Origin: Nostocoides australiense Ben110
GTDB taxonomy: Bacteria; Actinomycetota; Actinomycetes; Actinomycetales; Dermatophilaceae
Reading direction: 5' to 3'
Assembly: GCF_001050535.1 (NCBI RefSeq)
Contig: NZ_HG764815.1
Coordinates: 1 to 55,284 of the forward strand
DNA: 55,284 nucleotides
Shown: positions 41,393-50,398 of the stretch, piece by piece
Layout of the letters: each line of letters opens with the position of its first letter
Position numbering within the stretch: the stretch's first letter is position 1
The notes under the pieces: generated by a model
Database searches by the model: none
Told to the model about the DNA's origin: nothing
What the model saw: the letters and a program-made list of their open reading frames with translations, nothing else
Position numbers and translations under genes: made by a program

Positions 41393-42898
41393 GTGGCCGC
41401 GAAACGCACCATCCGCAGCATCCCCCAGGAGCGCACTCCGGTGCGCGAGCAACCGCCGCTGGAACGCGCGAGGAACTTTGTCGAGGTCAATCTCGGGTAT
41501 GACGCGTCGGAGGCCGCCCGCGAGGCCCAGCGTTGTCTCTTCTGCGCTGACCAGCCGTGTGTGCGCGGATGCCCCGTCTCGATCGACATCCCGGGCTTCA
41601 TCCGGCAGATCTGCCACGAGGACCACCAGGGCGCCTACGACACGATCGCCCGGACCAACCTGCTGCCGGCCGTGTGCGGCCGCGTCTGCCCGCAGGAGAA
41701 CCAATGCGAAGGGGTCTGCACGGTCGGTGAGAGCCTCGAGCCGGTCGCGATCGGGCGGCTGGAGCGGTATGTCGGCGACCTGGCCATTGCGAACGACTGG
41801 GCGCGCCGCCCTTACATCTCCCCCACGGCATACCGGGTCGGCATCGTCGGCTCCGGGCCGGCGGGCATGGCGTGCGCAGCCGACCTGGCCAAGGCGGGCT
41901 GCCAGGTGACGGTCTTCGAGGCGCTGCACCTGCCCGGGGGCGTGCTGCGCTACGGCATCCCCGACTTCCGGCTGCCCGGGGAGGTCATCGACGCCGAGGT
42001 CGCCAACCTCGAGAAGCTCGGGGTGCGTTTCGAGTGCAACACCGTCGTCGGACGGCTCTTCACCATCGAGCAGATGCTCGAGGACCTCGGCTTCGACGCC
42101 GTCTTCATCGGCACCGGTGCCGGCTACCCGACGATGCTCGGCATCCCCGGCGACTCGCTCGGCGGTGTGCTGTCGGCGAACGAACTCCTCACCCGCGCCA
42201 ACCTGATGCAGGCCCGCGACTTCCCGGTGCACGACACCCCGATTCCCCTCGGCAAGCAGGTCGCCGTCGTCGGGGCCGGCAACACCGCCATGGACGCGAT
42301 GCGCGTCTGTCTGCGCCTCGGCGCCGAGCAGGTGCACTGCATCTATCGCCGTTCGCGCACCGAGGCACCCGCCCGGGCCGAAGAGGTGCATCACGCGGAG
42401 CAGGAGGGCATCGAGTTCCACTGGCTCACCAACCCGGTCGCCGTGCTCGACGACGGCGCGGGCAATGTCCGGGCGATGCGTTGCGTGCACATGGAACTCG
42501 GCGAGCCGGACGACTCCGGCCGCCGCCGGCCCGTGCCCATCCCCGGCAGTGAGTTCGAATTCCCTTGCGACCAAGTCGTTTTCGCGATCGGCACCAACGC
42601 CAACCCGATCATCGGGCAGACCTCGCGGCTGACGCTGAACCGGTGGGGCTATCTGCAGACCGACGACGACCTGGCCACGTCCATCGACGGCGTCTTCGCC
42701 GGTGGCGATATCGTCACCGGCGCCGCGACCGTCATCGAAGCGATGGGCGCCGGCCGCACGGCCGCGGCCGGCATCGTGCGCCATCTCGGCATCCGCGACG
42801 TGCGCCGGCGCTACGACGACGGCGAAGAACGGATCTTCGGCATTGCCGCGCACGAGCGCGGCCACGCCCGCGTGCGAGAGGTGGCGGCACTCCTATGA
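41393..42898 (+). CDS. NfnB/SudA-like (glutamate-synthase beta-type) FAD and [4Fe-4S] oxidoreductase large subunit
   Basis: 501 residues from a GTG at 41393. The N-terminal iron-sulfur domain has CLFCADQPCVRGCPVSIDIP and CGRVCPQENQCEGVC, enough for two [4Fe-4S] clusters. Two Rossmann motifs follow, VGIVGSGPAGMACAADLAK (FAD) and VAVVGAGNTAMDAMRV (NADPH), and the final FAD loop IDGVFAGGDIVTGAATVIEAMGAG. It is the catalytic partner of NfnA-like proteins and related to GltD. Its stop overlaps the KorA start (ATGA). In this setting it should pass electrons between NADPH and reduced ferredoxin. Confidence 0.9.
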   Translation: MAAKRTIRSIPQERTPVREQPPLERARNFVEVNLGYDASEAAREAQRCLFCADQPCVRGCPVSIDIPGFIRQICHEDHQGAYDTIARTNLLPAVCGRVCPQENQCEGVCTVGESLEPVAIGRLERYVGDLAIANDWARRPYISPTAYRVGIVGSGPAGMACAADLAKAGCQVTVFEALHLPGGVLRYGIPDFRLPGEVIDAEVANLEKLGVRFECNTVVGRLFTIEQMLEDLGFDAVFIGTGAGYPTMLGIPGDSLGGVLSANELLTRANLMQARDFPVHDTPIPLGKQVAVVGAGNTAMDAMRVCLRLGAEQVHCIYRRSRTEAPARAEEVHHAEQEGIEFHWLTNPVAVLDDGAGNVRAMRCVHMELGEPDDSGRRRPVPIPGSEFEFPCDQVVFAIGTNANPIIGQTSRLTLNRWGYLQTDDDLATSIDGVFAGGDIVTGAATVIEAMGAGRTAAAGIVRHLGIRDVRRRYDDGEERIFGIAAHERGHARVREVAALL

Positions 42899-44805
42899 CC
42901 CTTTCCCTCGACGATCACCTCAGGCGGGACGGCGACCCAGCAACCGGCAGACCGGCGGCTGAGGAGATAACGGAGATCTCGCAACACGTCGTGGAGATCA
43001 TCAGCGACTCCGGCGAGGGCGCGCAGCGGTGCGGGCAGTCGTTCGGGGCCGTCGCCGCGCGCGCGGGCAATGGCGTCTGGACGGTGGAGATCATCCCCGC
43101 CGAGATCCAACCCCCGGCCCGCAGCGTCGCCGGCGCGAGCGGCAACCGCATCCGACTGGGATCGCAGCGCATCACCAACGGCGGCGACGAGGCCGACCTG
43201 GTCGTCGCCTTCAACGAGCAGGTGCTGCTCGGCCGGGTGCACATGAAGGAACTCAAGCCCGGTTGCATCATCCTGCTCGAAGACATGTGGCGCGAGCATC
43301 GCGATCCGCGCATCCGGCAGGCATACGGGGAGACCTATGACGCGCTGGAGGCGACCGGCTATCGTCTCATCGAGATCCCGATGGAACGCGAGTGCCGCAA
43401 GCTCGTCGCCGACCCGCGGCGCGGCAAGAACATGTTCGCGCTCGGAATGCTTTGTGCCATCTACCAATTCGACCTCGGCCTCGCACGCGAGCAGGTCGCA
43501 ACGACCTTCCGCAAGAAGTCGGCGGCGCTGATCGAGTCCAACACCAACCTGCTGGTCGCCGGCTACACCTGGGCCCGCTCCAACCTCGACCTGGCATTCC
43601 ACATCCCGGCCGTCGCGGCCGGCGGGCGCCAGGTCGTCACCAATGGCAACACGGCCCTGGCCCTCGGGGTCGTCGCATCGGGCATGGAGATCTGCGCCAT
43701 GTACCCGATCACGCCGGCCACCTCTGCCTCGCACTATCTGAGCGAGATCTTCCCCAAGGTCGGCGGCATCGTCCACCAGGCCGAGGACGAGATCGCCGCC
43801 GCCACGTTCGCCATCGGCGCCTCCTTCGTCGGCAAGTGCGCGGTGACGATCACCTCCGGCCCCGGATACTCCCTCAAGCAGGAGGCCCTGGGGTTGGCCG
43901 TCATGGGCGAGATCCCGCTCGTCGTCGTCAACGTCCAACGCGGCGGCCCCAGCACCGGACAGCCGACGAAGGTCGAGCAGGGCGACCTGTTGACGACGAT
44001 CTTCGGCAGCCACGGCGACGCCCCGAAGGTCGTCATCGCCCCCAGCACGATCGAGGACTGCTTCTATTCGGTCATCGCGGCCCGGCGCATCGCGGAGACG
44101 TTCAATGTCGTGGTCGTCGTCCTGTCCGACGCCAGCCTGGCCACGGCCCAGCAGCCGTTCGCCCGTCCCGAGTTCGACCCGGCCTGGCTCGCTCCCCCGA
44201 TCGATCAGAGCCAGGTGCCGGAGGCGATGCAGCCGTATGCCTGGGACACCACCACCGGGCTGTCGCGCCGGTTCATCCCGGGCCAGCCGGGCGGCATGTA
44301 CACGCTCACCGGACTCGCGCACGACGCGTCCGCACACGTCGCATACGAACCAGCGGCCAACGAGGAGGGCATCCGGGCGCGCAGCCTGAAACTCGCTGCG
44401 CTGCAACGGAGCCTGAATCCTCCAACGATCTACGGTGACGACTCCGGAGAGTTGCTCGTCGTCGGGTGGGGCTCGACCAAGGGCGCTATCGAGGAAGCCG
44501 TCGACCGGGCCCGCGCCGAGGGCCGGCAGGTGTCCGCGCTGCACCTGCGCTTCCTCAACCCGCTGCCACCCGGGCTGCGGGAGATCATGGAACGATTCGA
44601 CGCGGTCATGACCGTCGAGGGCAACTGGAGTGACCGGAGCGACGAGACCCTCATCGACGAGTCGAACCGCCGCTATGGCGCGCTGGCGATGCTCCTGCGC
44701 TCGCGCTATCTCCTCGACGTGGACACCTGGAGCGAAGTGGGCGGGCAACCGCTCAAACCGGGCCGCGTGCACGCCGCCATGCTCAGGAAGCTGGACCAGC
44801 GATGA
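42895..44805 (+). CDS. korA: 2-oxoacid:ferredoxin oxidoreductase, gamma-alpha fused subunit (KorA-like)
   Basis: 636 residues. The gamma domain comes first (about 35-225: SDSGEGAQRCGQSFGAVAARAGN, then ITNGGDEADLVVAFNEQVL), followed by the alpha pyrimidine-binding domain (GNTALALGVVASGMEICAMYPITPATSASH, EDEIAAATFAIGASF, SGPGYSLKQEALGLA, NVQRGGPSTGQPTKVEQGDL) and the C-terminal transketolase-like domain. The order and length match the gamma-alpha fusions of mycobacterial KorA. With KorB it oxidatively decarboxylates a 2-oxoacid, likely 2-oxoglutarate or pyruvate, reducing ferredoxin and using CoA. The start overlaps the previous gene by ATGA and the stop overlaps korB by ATGA. Confidence 0.92.
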   Translation: MTLSLDDHLRRDGDPATGRPAAEEITEISQHVVEIISDSGEGAQRCGQSFGAVAARAGNGVWTVEIIPAEIQPPARSVAGASGNRIRLGSQRITNGGDEADLVVAFNEQVLLGRVHMKELKPGCIILLEDMWREHRDPRIRQAYGETYDALEATGYRLIEIPMERECRKLVADPRRGKNMFALGMLCAIYQFDLGLAREQVATTFRKKSAALIESNTNLLVAGYTWARSNLDLAFHIPAVAAGGRQVVTNGNTALALGVVASGMEICAMYPITPATSASHYLSEIFPKVGGIVHQAEDEIAAATFAIGASFVGKCAVTITSGPGYSLKQEALGLAVMGEIPLVVVNVQRGGPSTGQPTKVEQGDLLTTIFGSHGDAPKVVIAPSTIEDCFYSVIAARRIAETFNVVVVVLSDASLATAQQPFARPEFDPAWLAPPIDQSQVPEAMQPYAWDTTTGLSRRFIPGQPGGMYTLTGLAHDASAHVAYEPAANEEGIRARSLKLAALQRSLNPPTIYGDDSGELLVVGWGSTKGAIEEAVDRARAEGRQVSALHLRFLNPLPPGLREIMERFDAVMTVEGNWSDRSDETLIDESNRRYGALAMLLRSRYLLDVDTWSEVGGQPLKPGRVHAAMLRKLDQR

Positions 44806-45815
44806 CCGATCTCGACCACCTCGACCTCACCCACGCCAGCGCCGCGGAATGCCTGCTACGCCTCTACGACGAGCGCGTCGAGATCGAGGGCTTCCAGAAG
44901 GGCGTGCCGCGGTGGTGCTCCGGATGCGGAGACAATGCGGTCCTCGCCGCGTTGCAGCGCCTGCTGCGCGACGAAGGGCTGCGGCCGGAGAAGACGGTCT
45001 TCGTCTCCGGCATCGGCTGCTCGAGCCGGTTGCCGCACTATATGAACACCTACGGATTCCACGGCATCCACGGGCGCGCGCTGCCGGTCGCCGAGGGCGT
45101 GCGGATCGCGCGCCCGGACCTGAACGTCTTCGTCAATTCCGGCGACGGCGACTGCTTCAGTATCGGTGCGGCACACTGGATCCACGCCATCCGTTACAAC
45201 ATGAAGATGGTCGTGATGGTGCACGACAACCAGATCTACGGGCTGACCAAGAAGCAGGCGTCCCCGACCTCACCACGCGGCACCCGCAGCAATACGACCC
45301 CGCAGGGGTCCTTCCTCGAAGGGCTCAATCCCCTGACCGTCACCCTCGGCGTCCAGAACGTCTCCTTCGTGGCCCAGGCCGCCGACTGGATCCCTGAGGT
45401 GCTCTACGCCATCCTGCAAGCGGCCTTTAACCACGACGGACTCTCCTTCATCCGCATCGTCCAGCGCTGCCCCGAATGGATGCCCGACAACTTCGAGCCC
45501 TGGCTGCACGACCCTTCCCGAGTGCAGCTGCTGCATCACGAGGGCATGCCGGCATTCTCGTCGGGCCTCGCCTCGCTCTATCCGACCCGCCTCGATCACG
45601 ACCCGAGCGACATTCACCGGGCCAGAGAGCTTGCCTCGCAACACGATCCGATCCCGATAGGGGTTCTCTTCCACGATCCCACGGTGCCCCGCTACGACGA
45701 ACTCGTTCGGGCCGAGACCACCCACTCGCCCGCGGCGGTGCGTCAGCTGCTCGATGAGGAGTTCGACCGGTTCGCCGTGGTCAGCGACGGCGAAGGTGGG
45801 GGCGTCGATGACTGA
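44802..45815 (+). CDS. korB: 2-oxoacid:ferredoxin oxidoreductase beta subunit (KorB-like, TPP-binding)
   Basis: 337 residues. PRWCSGCGDNAVLAALQ holds the iron-sulfur cysteines and the conserved G-C-G-D, FVSGIGCSSRLPHYMNTYGFHGIHGRALPVA the substrate loop, and NSGDGDCFSIGAAHWIHA with VVMVHDNQIYGLTKKQ the TPP-Mg2+ site. A fourth Cys is in VQRCPEW. It partners KorA. Its stop overlaps the start of the ferredoxin-fusion gene by eight bases, so all five genes from 40407 to 48084 are packed without gaps. Confidence 0.92.
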   Translation: MTDLDHLDLTHASAAECLLRLYDERVEIEGFQKGVPRWCSGCGDNAVLAALQRLLRDEGLRPEKTVFVSGIGCSSRLPHYMNTYGFHGIHGRALPVAEGVRIARPDLNVFVNSGDGDCFSIGAAHWIHAIRYNMKMVVMVHDNQIYGLTKKQASPTSPRGTRSNTTPQGSFLEGLNPLTVTLGVQNVSFVAQAADWIPEVLYAILQAAFNHDGLSFIRIVQRCPEWMPDNFEPWLHDPSRVQLLHHEGMPAFSSGLASLYPTRLDHDPSDIHRARELASQHDPIPIGVLFHDPTVPRYDELVRAETTHSPAAVRQLLDEEFDRFAVVSDGEGGGVDD

Positions 45816-48084
45816 CACACGGCATCTCGCGGCAAAGGCCCAAACGCCCACCACCGGAGTGCGCAACGGGCAGCAGAACCGCGCCTCCTTCTATCTGACC
45901 GGACACCGGATGGGGACCGGTCTCGGTGACGTCGACGGCTTGGGGCTGCGGTCGGCCCACTTTGCGGCATACGGCGATCTCGACCGGCTCCGCTACGACT
46001 ATCCGCTGGTGCTGACCGACGACCGCGACGCCACCAACGCGCTGCAGTCGCTGTCGGGACTCGTCGATGCCCTGCTCGCCGAGATGGGCGACGCCCCCGA
46101 CTCCGACCGGATCCGCCACCACGCCATGGCGTTGGAGACCGAGATCCGGGCCCGGTCCGGCCACGGGCCCCAACGGCTTTCGGACGTCTGGGCCGCAGCT
46201 GCCACGTCACTCGTCGCTGCGGGCGGCGACGAGCACCTTGCGGACAGCCTGGCCCGCCTGACGGCAGCCCTGCGCATCGACGGGCAACTCGTCGCCTGCA
46301 CTGCAGACAGCTCCCGACAGGTCGTCGGCCACCTCTGGCGGCTCGTGCAGCAGGAGCGGACCGACCGGCTGGCCGCGCGGATCGAGCGGCTCCGCCAGCA
46401 GCTCGGCGACATCCTCGCCGCCGAACAGGCCAACTCGGTGGCGGGCCTGCGGCCCGACCGGCTCGCCCAGTCCCTGGGGCCCGTGGTCGGCGCCGAACTG
46501 GACGCCGACGCGCTGTCACGGCTGCTGACCGGCAACCGGCCGGCGACCCTGCTCTCGGATGCGCGCCGCGAGCGGGTCCAACGGCTCCTGGGGGTGCTCG
46601 ACGCCCAGCGGTTCGTGCCGGACGAAGACGACATCGACGGCGACGGGGACCTCTTCGAATTCGTCTACACCGACCCGGTGGCTGCGGTCACGGCCTACCA
46701 GGAGCGGTTTGCTGCCACCGCCGAACTGGCCAAGGCGCTGGTCGTCGCGGAGATGGAGGCCGACGGCCGCTACCGCGAGGAGGTGCACGACGCGCTTTTC
46801 GCGAAGTGGGATGTCGAGGACCTCGAGAGCGACATCCTCGACCTGTTCCCGAAATATCTCGTCGAGATCGACGCCGAGGCCATGACGGCCGAGCAGAGCG
46901 TGGTCCTCCTCGACGCCCTGGCCGCCGGCATACCCGTCAAGGTTCTCGTCCAGGTCAACGACCTGCTGCGCGGCACCTCCTCCAAGGAGCGATCGCCCGG
47001 CGGCGGCGTGCCGGCACGCAAGCTCGGGCGCTACGTCCTCGCAGCCGGCGAGGCGTTCGTGCTGCAGACCGCCAGCGCGGGCCTGTTCCACGTGCGCGAG
47101 CGGATCGTCACCGGCTCTCGCCTGCCGGGTGCCGCCCTCTTCGTCGTCTATTCCGGTGGAGGGCAGTGGCTCGGCGACCTGCCGCCCTATCTTGCGTCGG
47201 CCGCCGCCACCGAGGCCCGCGTCTTCCCCGCCTTCTGTTACGACCCGTCTGCGGGCGAGACCTGGGCGGACCGTCTCTCGCTCGGATGCAACCCGCAGAC
47301 CGATCTCGACTGGCCGGTGCATCGCGTGAGCTACGCGGACCAGCAGCTGCAACGCGTCACGCTGGAACTCCCGTTCACGGCAGCGGATTTCTGGGCCGGC
47401 GACGCCCGTATGCAGCCGCACCTGGCCATCGCCGGGCCGGACCGGTCGGAGGGGACGATCGCGCCCTTTGCCGAGCACTTCGCGTCCAACCCCGGCATCT
47501 GGACCGACGAACTGCCCTATGTGCTCATGGTCGACCGCGACGACCGGCTGAGCAGAGTGTTCGTGGACCGGCCCCTGGTGCACCGGGCCCAGCGCGACGT
47601 CGAACAGTGGCGGCGCCTGCAGGAACTCGGCGGCGTCCACAACTCCCACGTCGCACGCGAACTCGCCCGCCAACGTGCCCTTTTTGAGGCCGAGCTCGAT
47701 GCGGCGCGAGAGGCACCGGCGCCGGCACCGGCTCCCGGTCCGGTGGCCACGACCACCGCGCCCACCGGAGAGCCGGGAGAGCCGGGAGAGCCGGGAGCGC
47801 CGGATCCCGACGATCACGAACCGGTCGCCCGCGACCCCTACCTGCCGTGGATCGAGACCCTGCGCTGCTCGACGTGCAACGAGTGCACGCTGATCAACGA
47901 CAGGATGTTCGCCTACAACGAGAACCGGCAGGCATTCATCGCCGACCCCGACGCCGGCACCTACGCCGAACTGGTGCAGGCCGCGGAGAACTGTCAGGTC
48001 GCGATCATCCACCCGGCCAAGCCCCGCAACCCCGCGGAGGCCGGCTTGGAGGAGTTGGTCAAGCGCGCGGAGCAGTTCGCGTAA
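45808..48084 (+). CDS. 758-residue protein of unknown fold with C-terminal one-cluster ferredoxin domain
   Basis: The start overlaps the KorB stop. Residues 1-620 match nothing I recognise: an N-terminal phrase RASFYLTGHRMGTGLGDVDGL, a helical middle (about 60-380, many charged repeats such as ARIERLRQQLGDIL), and an alpha/beta part with RVFPAFCYDPSAGETWADR and GCNPQTDLDWPVHRVSYADQQ. A Pro/Ala and GEP-repeat linker (about 635-670) leads to a ferredoxin domain with C687, C690, C693 and C729 (CSTCNEC and ENCQVA), enough for one [4Fe-4S] cluster. The operon position makes it the electron acceptor or a scaffold for KorAB and the Nfn-like pair. What the large N-terminal region does is open. Confidence 0.85.
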   Translation: MTDTRHLAAKAQTPTTGVRNGQQNRASFYLTGHRMGTGLGDVDGLGLRSAHFAAYGDLDRLRYDYPLVLTDDRDATNALQSLSGLVDALLAEMGDAPDSDRIRHHAMALETEIRARSGHGPQRLSDVWAAAATSLVAAGGDEHLADSLARLTAALRIDGQLVACTADSSRQVVGHLWRLVQQERTDRLAARIERLRQQLGDILAAEQANSVAGLRPDRLAQSLGPVVGAELDADALSRLLTGNRPATLLSDARRERVQRLLGVLDAQRFVPDEDDIDGDGDLFEFVYTDPVAAVTAYQERFAATAELAKALVVAEMEADGRYREEVHDALFAKWDVEDLESDILDLFPKYLVEIDAEAMTAEQSVVLLDALAAGIPVKVLVQVNDLLRGTSSKERSPGGGVPARKLGRYVLAAGEAFVLQTASAGLFHVRERIVTGSRLPGAALFVVYSGGGQWLGDLPPYLASAAATEARVFPAFCYDPSAGETWADRLSLGCNPQTDLDWPVHRVSYADQQLQRVTLELPFTAADFWAGDARMQPHLAIAGPDRSEGTIAPFAEHFASNPGIWTDELPYVLMVDRDDRLSRVFVDRPLVHRAQRDVEQWRRLQELGGVHNSHVARELARQRALFEAELDAAREAPAPAPAPGPVATTTAPTGEPGEPGEPGAPDPDDHEPVARDPYLPWIETLRCSTCNECTLINDRMFAYNENRQAFIADPDAGTYAELVQAAENCQVAIIHPAKPRNPAEAGLEELVKRAEQFA

Positions 48085-48096
48085 GCGGCTGATCCC

Positions 48097-48182
48097 TCTC
48101 TCAGGCAAGTTCTGGCCGAGTCACAGCCCGGTCACAGGAAGGCCCGCGATTCTCTGATGGACGCGAAAAACCACCTGAGAGA
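48097..48182. repeat. Nine-bp inverted repeat spanning the leader of a small gene
   Basis: TCTCTCAGG (48097-48105) and CCTGAGAGA (48174-48182) are exact complements 68 bases apart. Between them is a direct repeat GTCACAG (48119-48125 and 48131-48137). The second arm lies just upstream of the ATG at 48194, so a folded leader could hide or expose it. No known riboswitch is recognised. Confidence 0.35.
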
Positions 48183-48193
48183 ACGGAATCCAG

Positions 48194-48391
48194 ATGATCG
48201 TCACGACTGCCGCCGCCACTGACGCCACCACCGCTGTCACCCTGCGCGCCGAGGAGTGCACGCTGCTGCACGGCACGGCGTATGCCGCCCGGGCCGGTTC
48301 GGCGCACGTGACCGCTCCCGACCGGGTCGCCGTCGTGGCTGCGCTGTCCGGGGTCGGCGCCGCCGACCTGCCGACGCTCGTCTTCGTCTGA
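48194..48391 (+). CDS. Possible 65-residue protein, unknown function
   Basis: The ATG at 48194 opens a short frame ending at 48391, 26 bases before the converging amylosucrase stop. It is Ala/Thr/Val-rich with a single Cys (EECTLLHG) and no membrane helix. Third codon positions are strongly G/C, which supports coding, but the upstream sequence offers only a poor GAGAGAACGGA ribosome site. No family is recognised. Without it the gap 48085-48416 would be empty apart from the inverted repeat. Confidence 0.45.
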   Translation: MIVTTAAATDATTAVTLRAEECTLLHGTAYAARAGSAHVTAPDRVAVVAALSGVGAADLPTLVFV

Positions 48392-48416
48392 CCGGGTACG
48401 AACGGATGCGGGTCGA

Positions 48417-50393
48417 TCAGCCCACCGGCTGATCGACGACCCACCACGCAGCGAAGGGCGACAGCCAGATGTAGCCGTCCTCACCGATGGCCACCGGGTG
48501 GTTGTTGCCCAGGGCGTTCACCGGGTTGGTGAAGCCGATCGGCTCGAACTCCATGCCCGGGAAGGGACGCCAGTCCTCGGTGACGTTGTAGATGCACAGC
48601 ATCGGTCCGGAGGGGTGATTGCGCAGGGTCGCGAGCAGCCCTCGATCGATGTGCTCACCGTAGATCCGGGACTCGGCGGAGGCGTGCAACTGCGGCAGGG
48701 AAGCGCGGACCTTGGCCAGGTGCGCCAGGCCCTGGAAGATCTTCCCCTCCCGGGTGCGCAGATCGCCGCGTCGCTCGGCGGCCTGCCAGTCCAGTCGCGG
48801 CCGGTGCGCCCACCGGTTGTCCTCGGCGTGACCTGGTTCCGCGGCCCAGATGGGGTCGTTGAGCGTGCCGAGTTCGTCTCCGGACCAGATCACGGGGATG
48901 CCGCCCCAGCCGTAGGCGAGCGCGTGGATCAGGAAGACGCGCGCCAGCGCATGCTGGGTCTCGTCGTCGTTGCGGGCCGCCTCCAGACCGGCCAGGGAGG
49001 CCGCGGTGCCGCTCGTGCGCTTGTCGCCGGTCTCTTCGTTGAACTGGAAGACCATGCCCCGGCCCCACGACTCGGCGACGTCCCCGGCATACCAGTCGGC
49101 GAGGAAGCGCCGGTGCAGAAAACCGTTGAGCCCCACGGCTTCCGCGTCGCGGTCGTCGATCGCCCAGCCGATGTCGTCGTGGCAGCGGACGTAGGTGATC
49201 CAGGTGCCGGTGCTGGGTGTCGACGGGAGCGCCCGGAGCGCCTGTCGGGTCAGTTGGGTGTCGCTGACCGCGAGCATCGACCACGCCTGCACCATGAGGG
49301 AGTTGTGGTATGCCAGATCGCTCACCTTGCCGACGTGGGTGCCGGTGCCGAGGTATTGGATCAGGTCGCGAGGGCCGACGATCGCCTCGGCCTTGAAGGC
49401 CACCGCCGGTGCGGCCATGCGCGAGAGGGCGTGCAGGACCTGCGTCAGGTCGTGCACCTCGGGCTGGTTCTGGCAGTTGGTGCCCACCCGCTTCCACGTG
49501 AACGCGATGGCGTCCAGGCGCATGACCTCGACGCCGAGGTTGGCGAGGAAGAGGATGATGTCGGCGTATTCGCCGAGGACCGCGGGGTTGCTCCAGTTGA
49601 CGTCCCACTGCCATTCGTTGAAGGTGGTCCACACCCAGCCCTCGACGTCCTCGTCCCATGTGAAGTTGCCGGGGGCGAAGTCGGGGAAGACCTCGGGCAG
49701 GGTCGCTTCGTACTCGTCCGGTTTGGTGCGGTCGGGGTAGATATAGAAGTAGTCGCGATACTCCTTCTCCCCCGCGCGGGCCTTCTCCGCCCAGACATGT
49801 TCGCGTGCAACGTGATTCAGCACGAGATCCATGACGAGTGACATGCCGTGCGCGCGCATCTGGCGAGCGAGGTTGCGCAGGTCCTCGGTGGTGCCGAGGT
49901 CGGGCCGGACCGAGCGATAGTCCGCCACGGCATACCCGCCGTCGCTGTCACCCTCCCGAGGACGCAGCAGCGGCATCAGGTGGACATAGGAGACACCGAG
50001 CTCTCCGAGATAGTCCAAGTGCGTGGCGACCCCTTGCAGGTCGTCCGCGAACCGCTCTGTGTAGCAGGCGTATCCGACCATCCCGGGCTGTTGCAGCCAG
50101 TCGGGGGTGAGCATCCTGATGCGGTCGAGCCGGTGCAACTCGGGGTCGCGATCGGCGAAGGCTCGCGCGGCACGCGAGATCAGGTCGACGCACAAGGTCT
50201 CGACGTCGTGGGTCTGGCCATAGAGGGCCGTGACACCCGACTCGACATCCGGCCACCACCGGTCCACGCGATCGGCGAACTCGTCACGATGCTCGGCGTC
50301 GAGGCGAGAGAGGAGCCGATCGATGGCGGCATGAACAGCGGTCGGGGCACCGGGCATGGCGCCCATTCTGACACTCGCGAGCAGCTTCGCCAT
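48417..50393 (-). CDS. Amylosucrase (GH13_4)
   Basis: 658 residues from the ATG at 50393; ATGs at 50366 and 50357 are alternatives. An N-terminal helical domain (about 1-100, ending RMLTPDWLQQPGMVGY) precedes the GH13 barrel: GGYAVADYRSVRPDLGTTEDL, VMDLVLNHVAREH (region I), LPEVFPDFAPGNFTW, QWDVNWSNP, EVMRLDAIAF (II, nucleophile Asp), AFKAEAIVG (III, acid/base Glu) and RCHDDIGW (IV). These match Deinococcus and Neisseria amylosucrases closely. The enzyme makes alpha-1,4-glucan or sucrose isomers from sucrose. It lies five bases after osmC on the same strand. Confidence 0.93.
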   Translation of the reverse strand: MAKLLASVRMGAMPGAPTAVHAAIDRLLSRLDAEHRDEFADRVDRWWPDVESGVTALYGQTHDVETLCVDLISRAARAFADRDPELHRLDRIRMLTPDWLQQPGMVGYACYTERFADDLQGVATHLDYLGELGVSYVHLMPLLRPREGDSDGGYAVADYRSVRPDLGTTEDLRNLARQMRAHGMSLVMDLVLNHVAREHVWAEKARAGEKEYRDYFYIYPDRTKPDEYEATLPEVFPDFAPGNFTWDEDVEGWVWTTFNEWQWDVNWSNPAVLGEYADIILFLANLGVEVMRLDAIAFTWKRVGTNCQNQPEVHDLTQVLHALSRMAAPAVAFKAEAIVGPRDLIQYLGTGTHVGKVSDLAYHNSLMVQAWSMLAVSDTQLTRQALRALPSTPSTGTWITYVRCHDDIGWAIDDRDAEAVGLNGFLHRRFLADWYAGDVAESWGRGMVFQFNEETGDKRTSGTAASLAGLEAARNDDETQHALARVFLIHALAYGWGGIPVIWSGDELGTLNDPIWAAEPGHAEDNRWAHRPRLDWQAAERRGDLRTREGKIFQGLAHLAKVRASLPQLHASAESRIYGEHIDRGLLATLRNHPSGPMLCIYNVTEDWRPFPGMEFEPIGFTNPVNALGNNHPVAIGEDGYIWLSPFAAWWVVDQPVG

Positions 50394-50398
50394 GGTGG

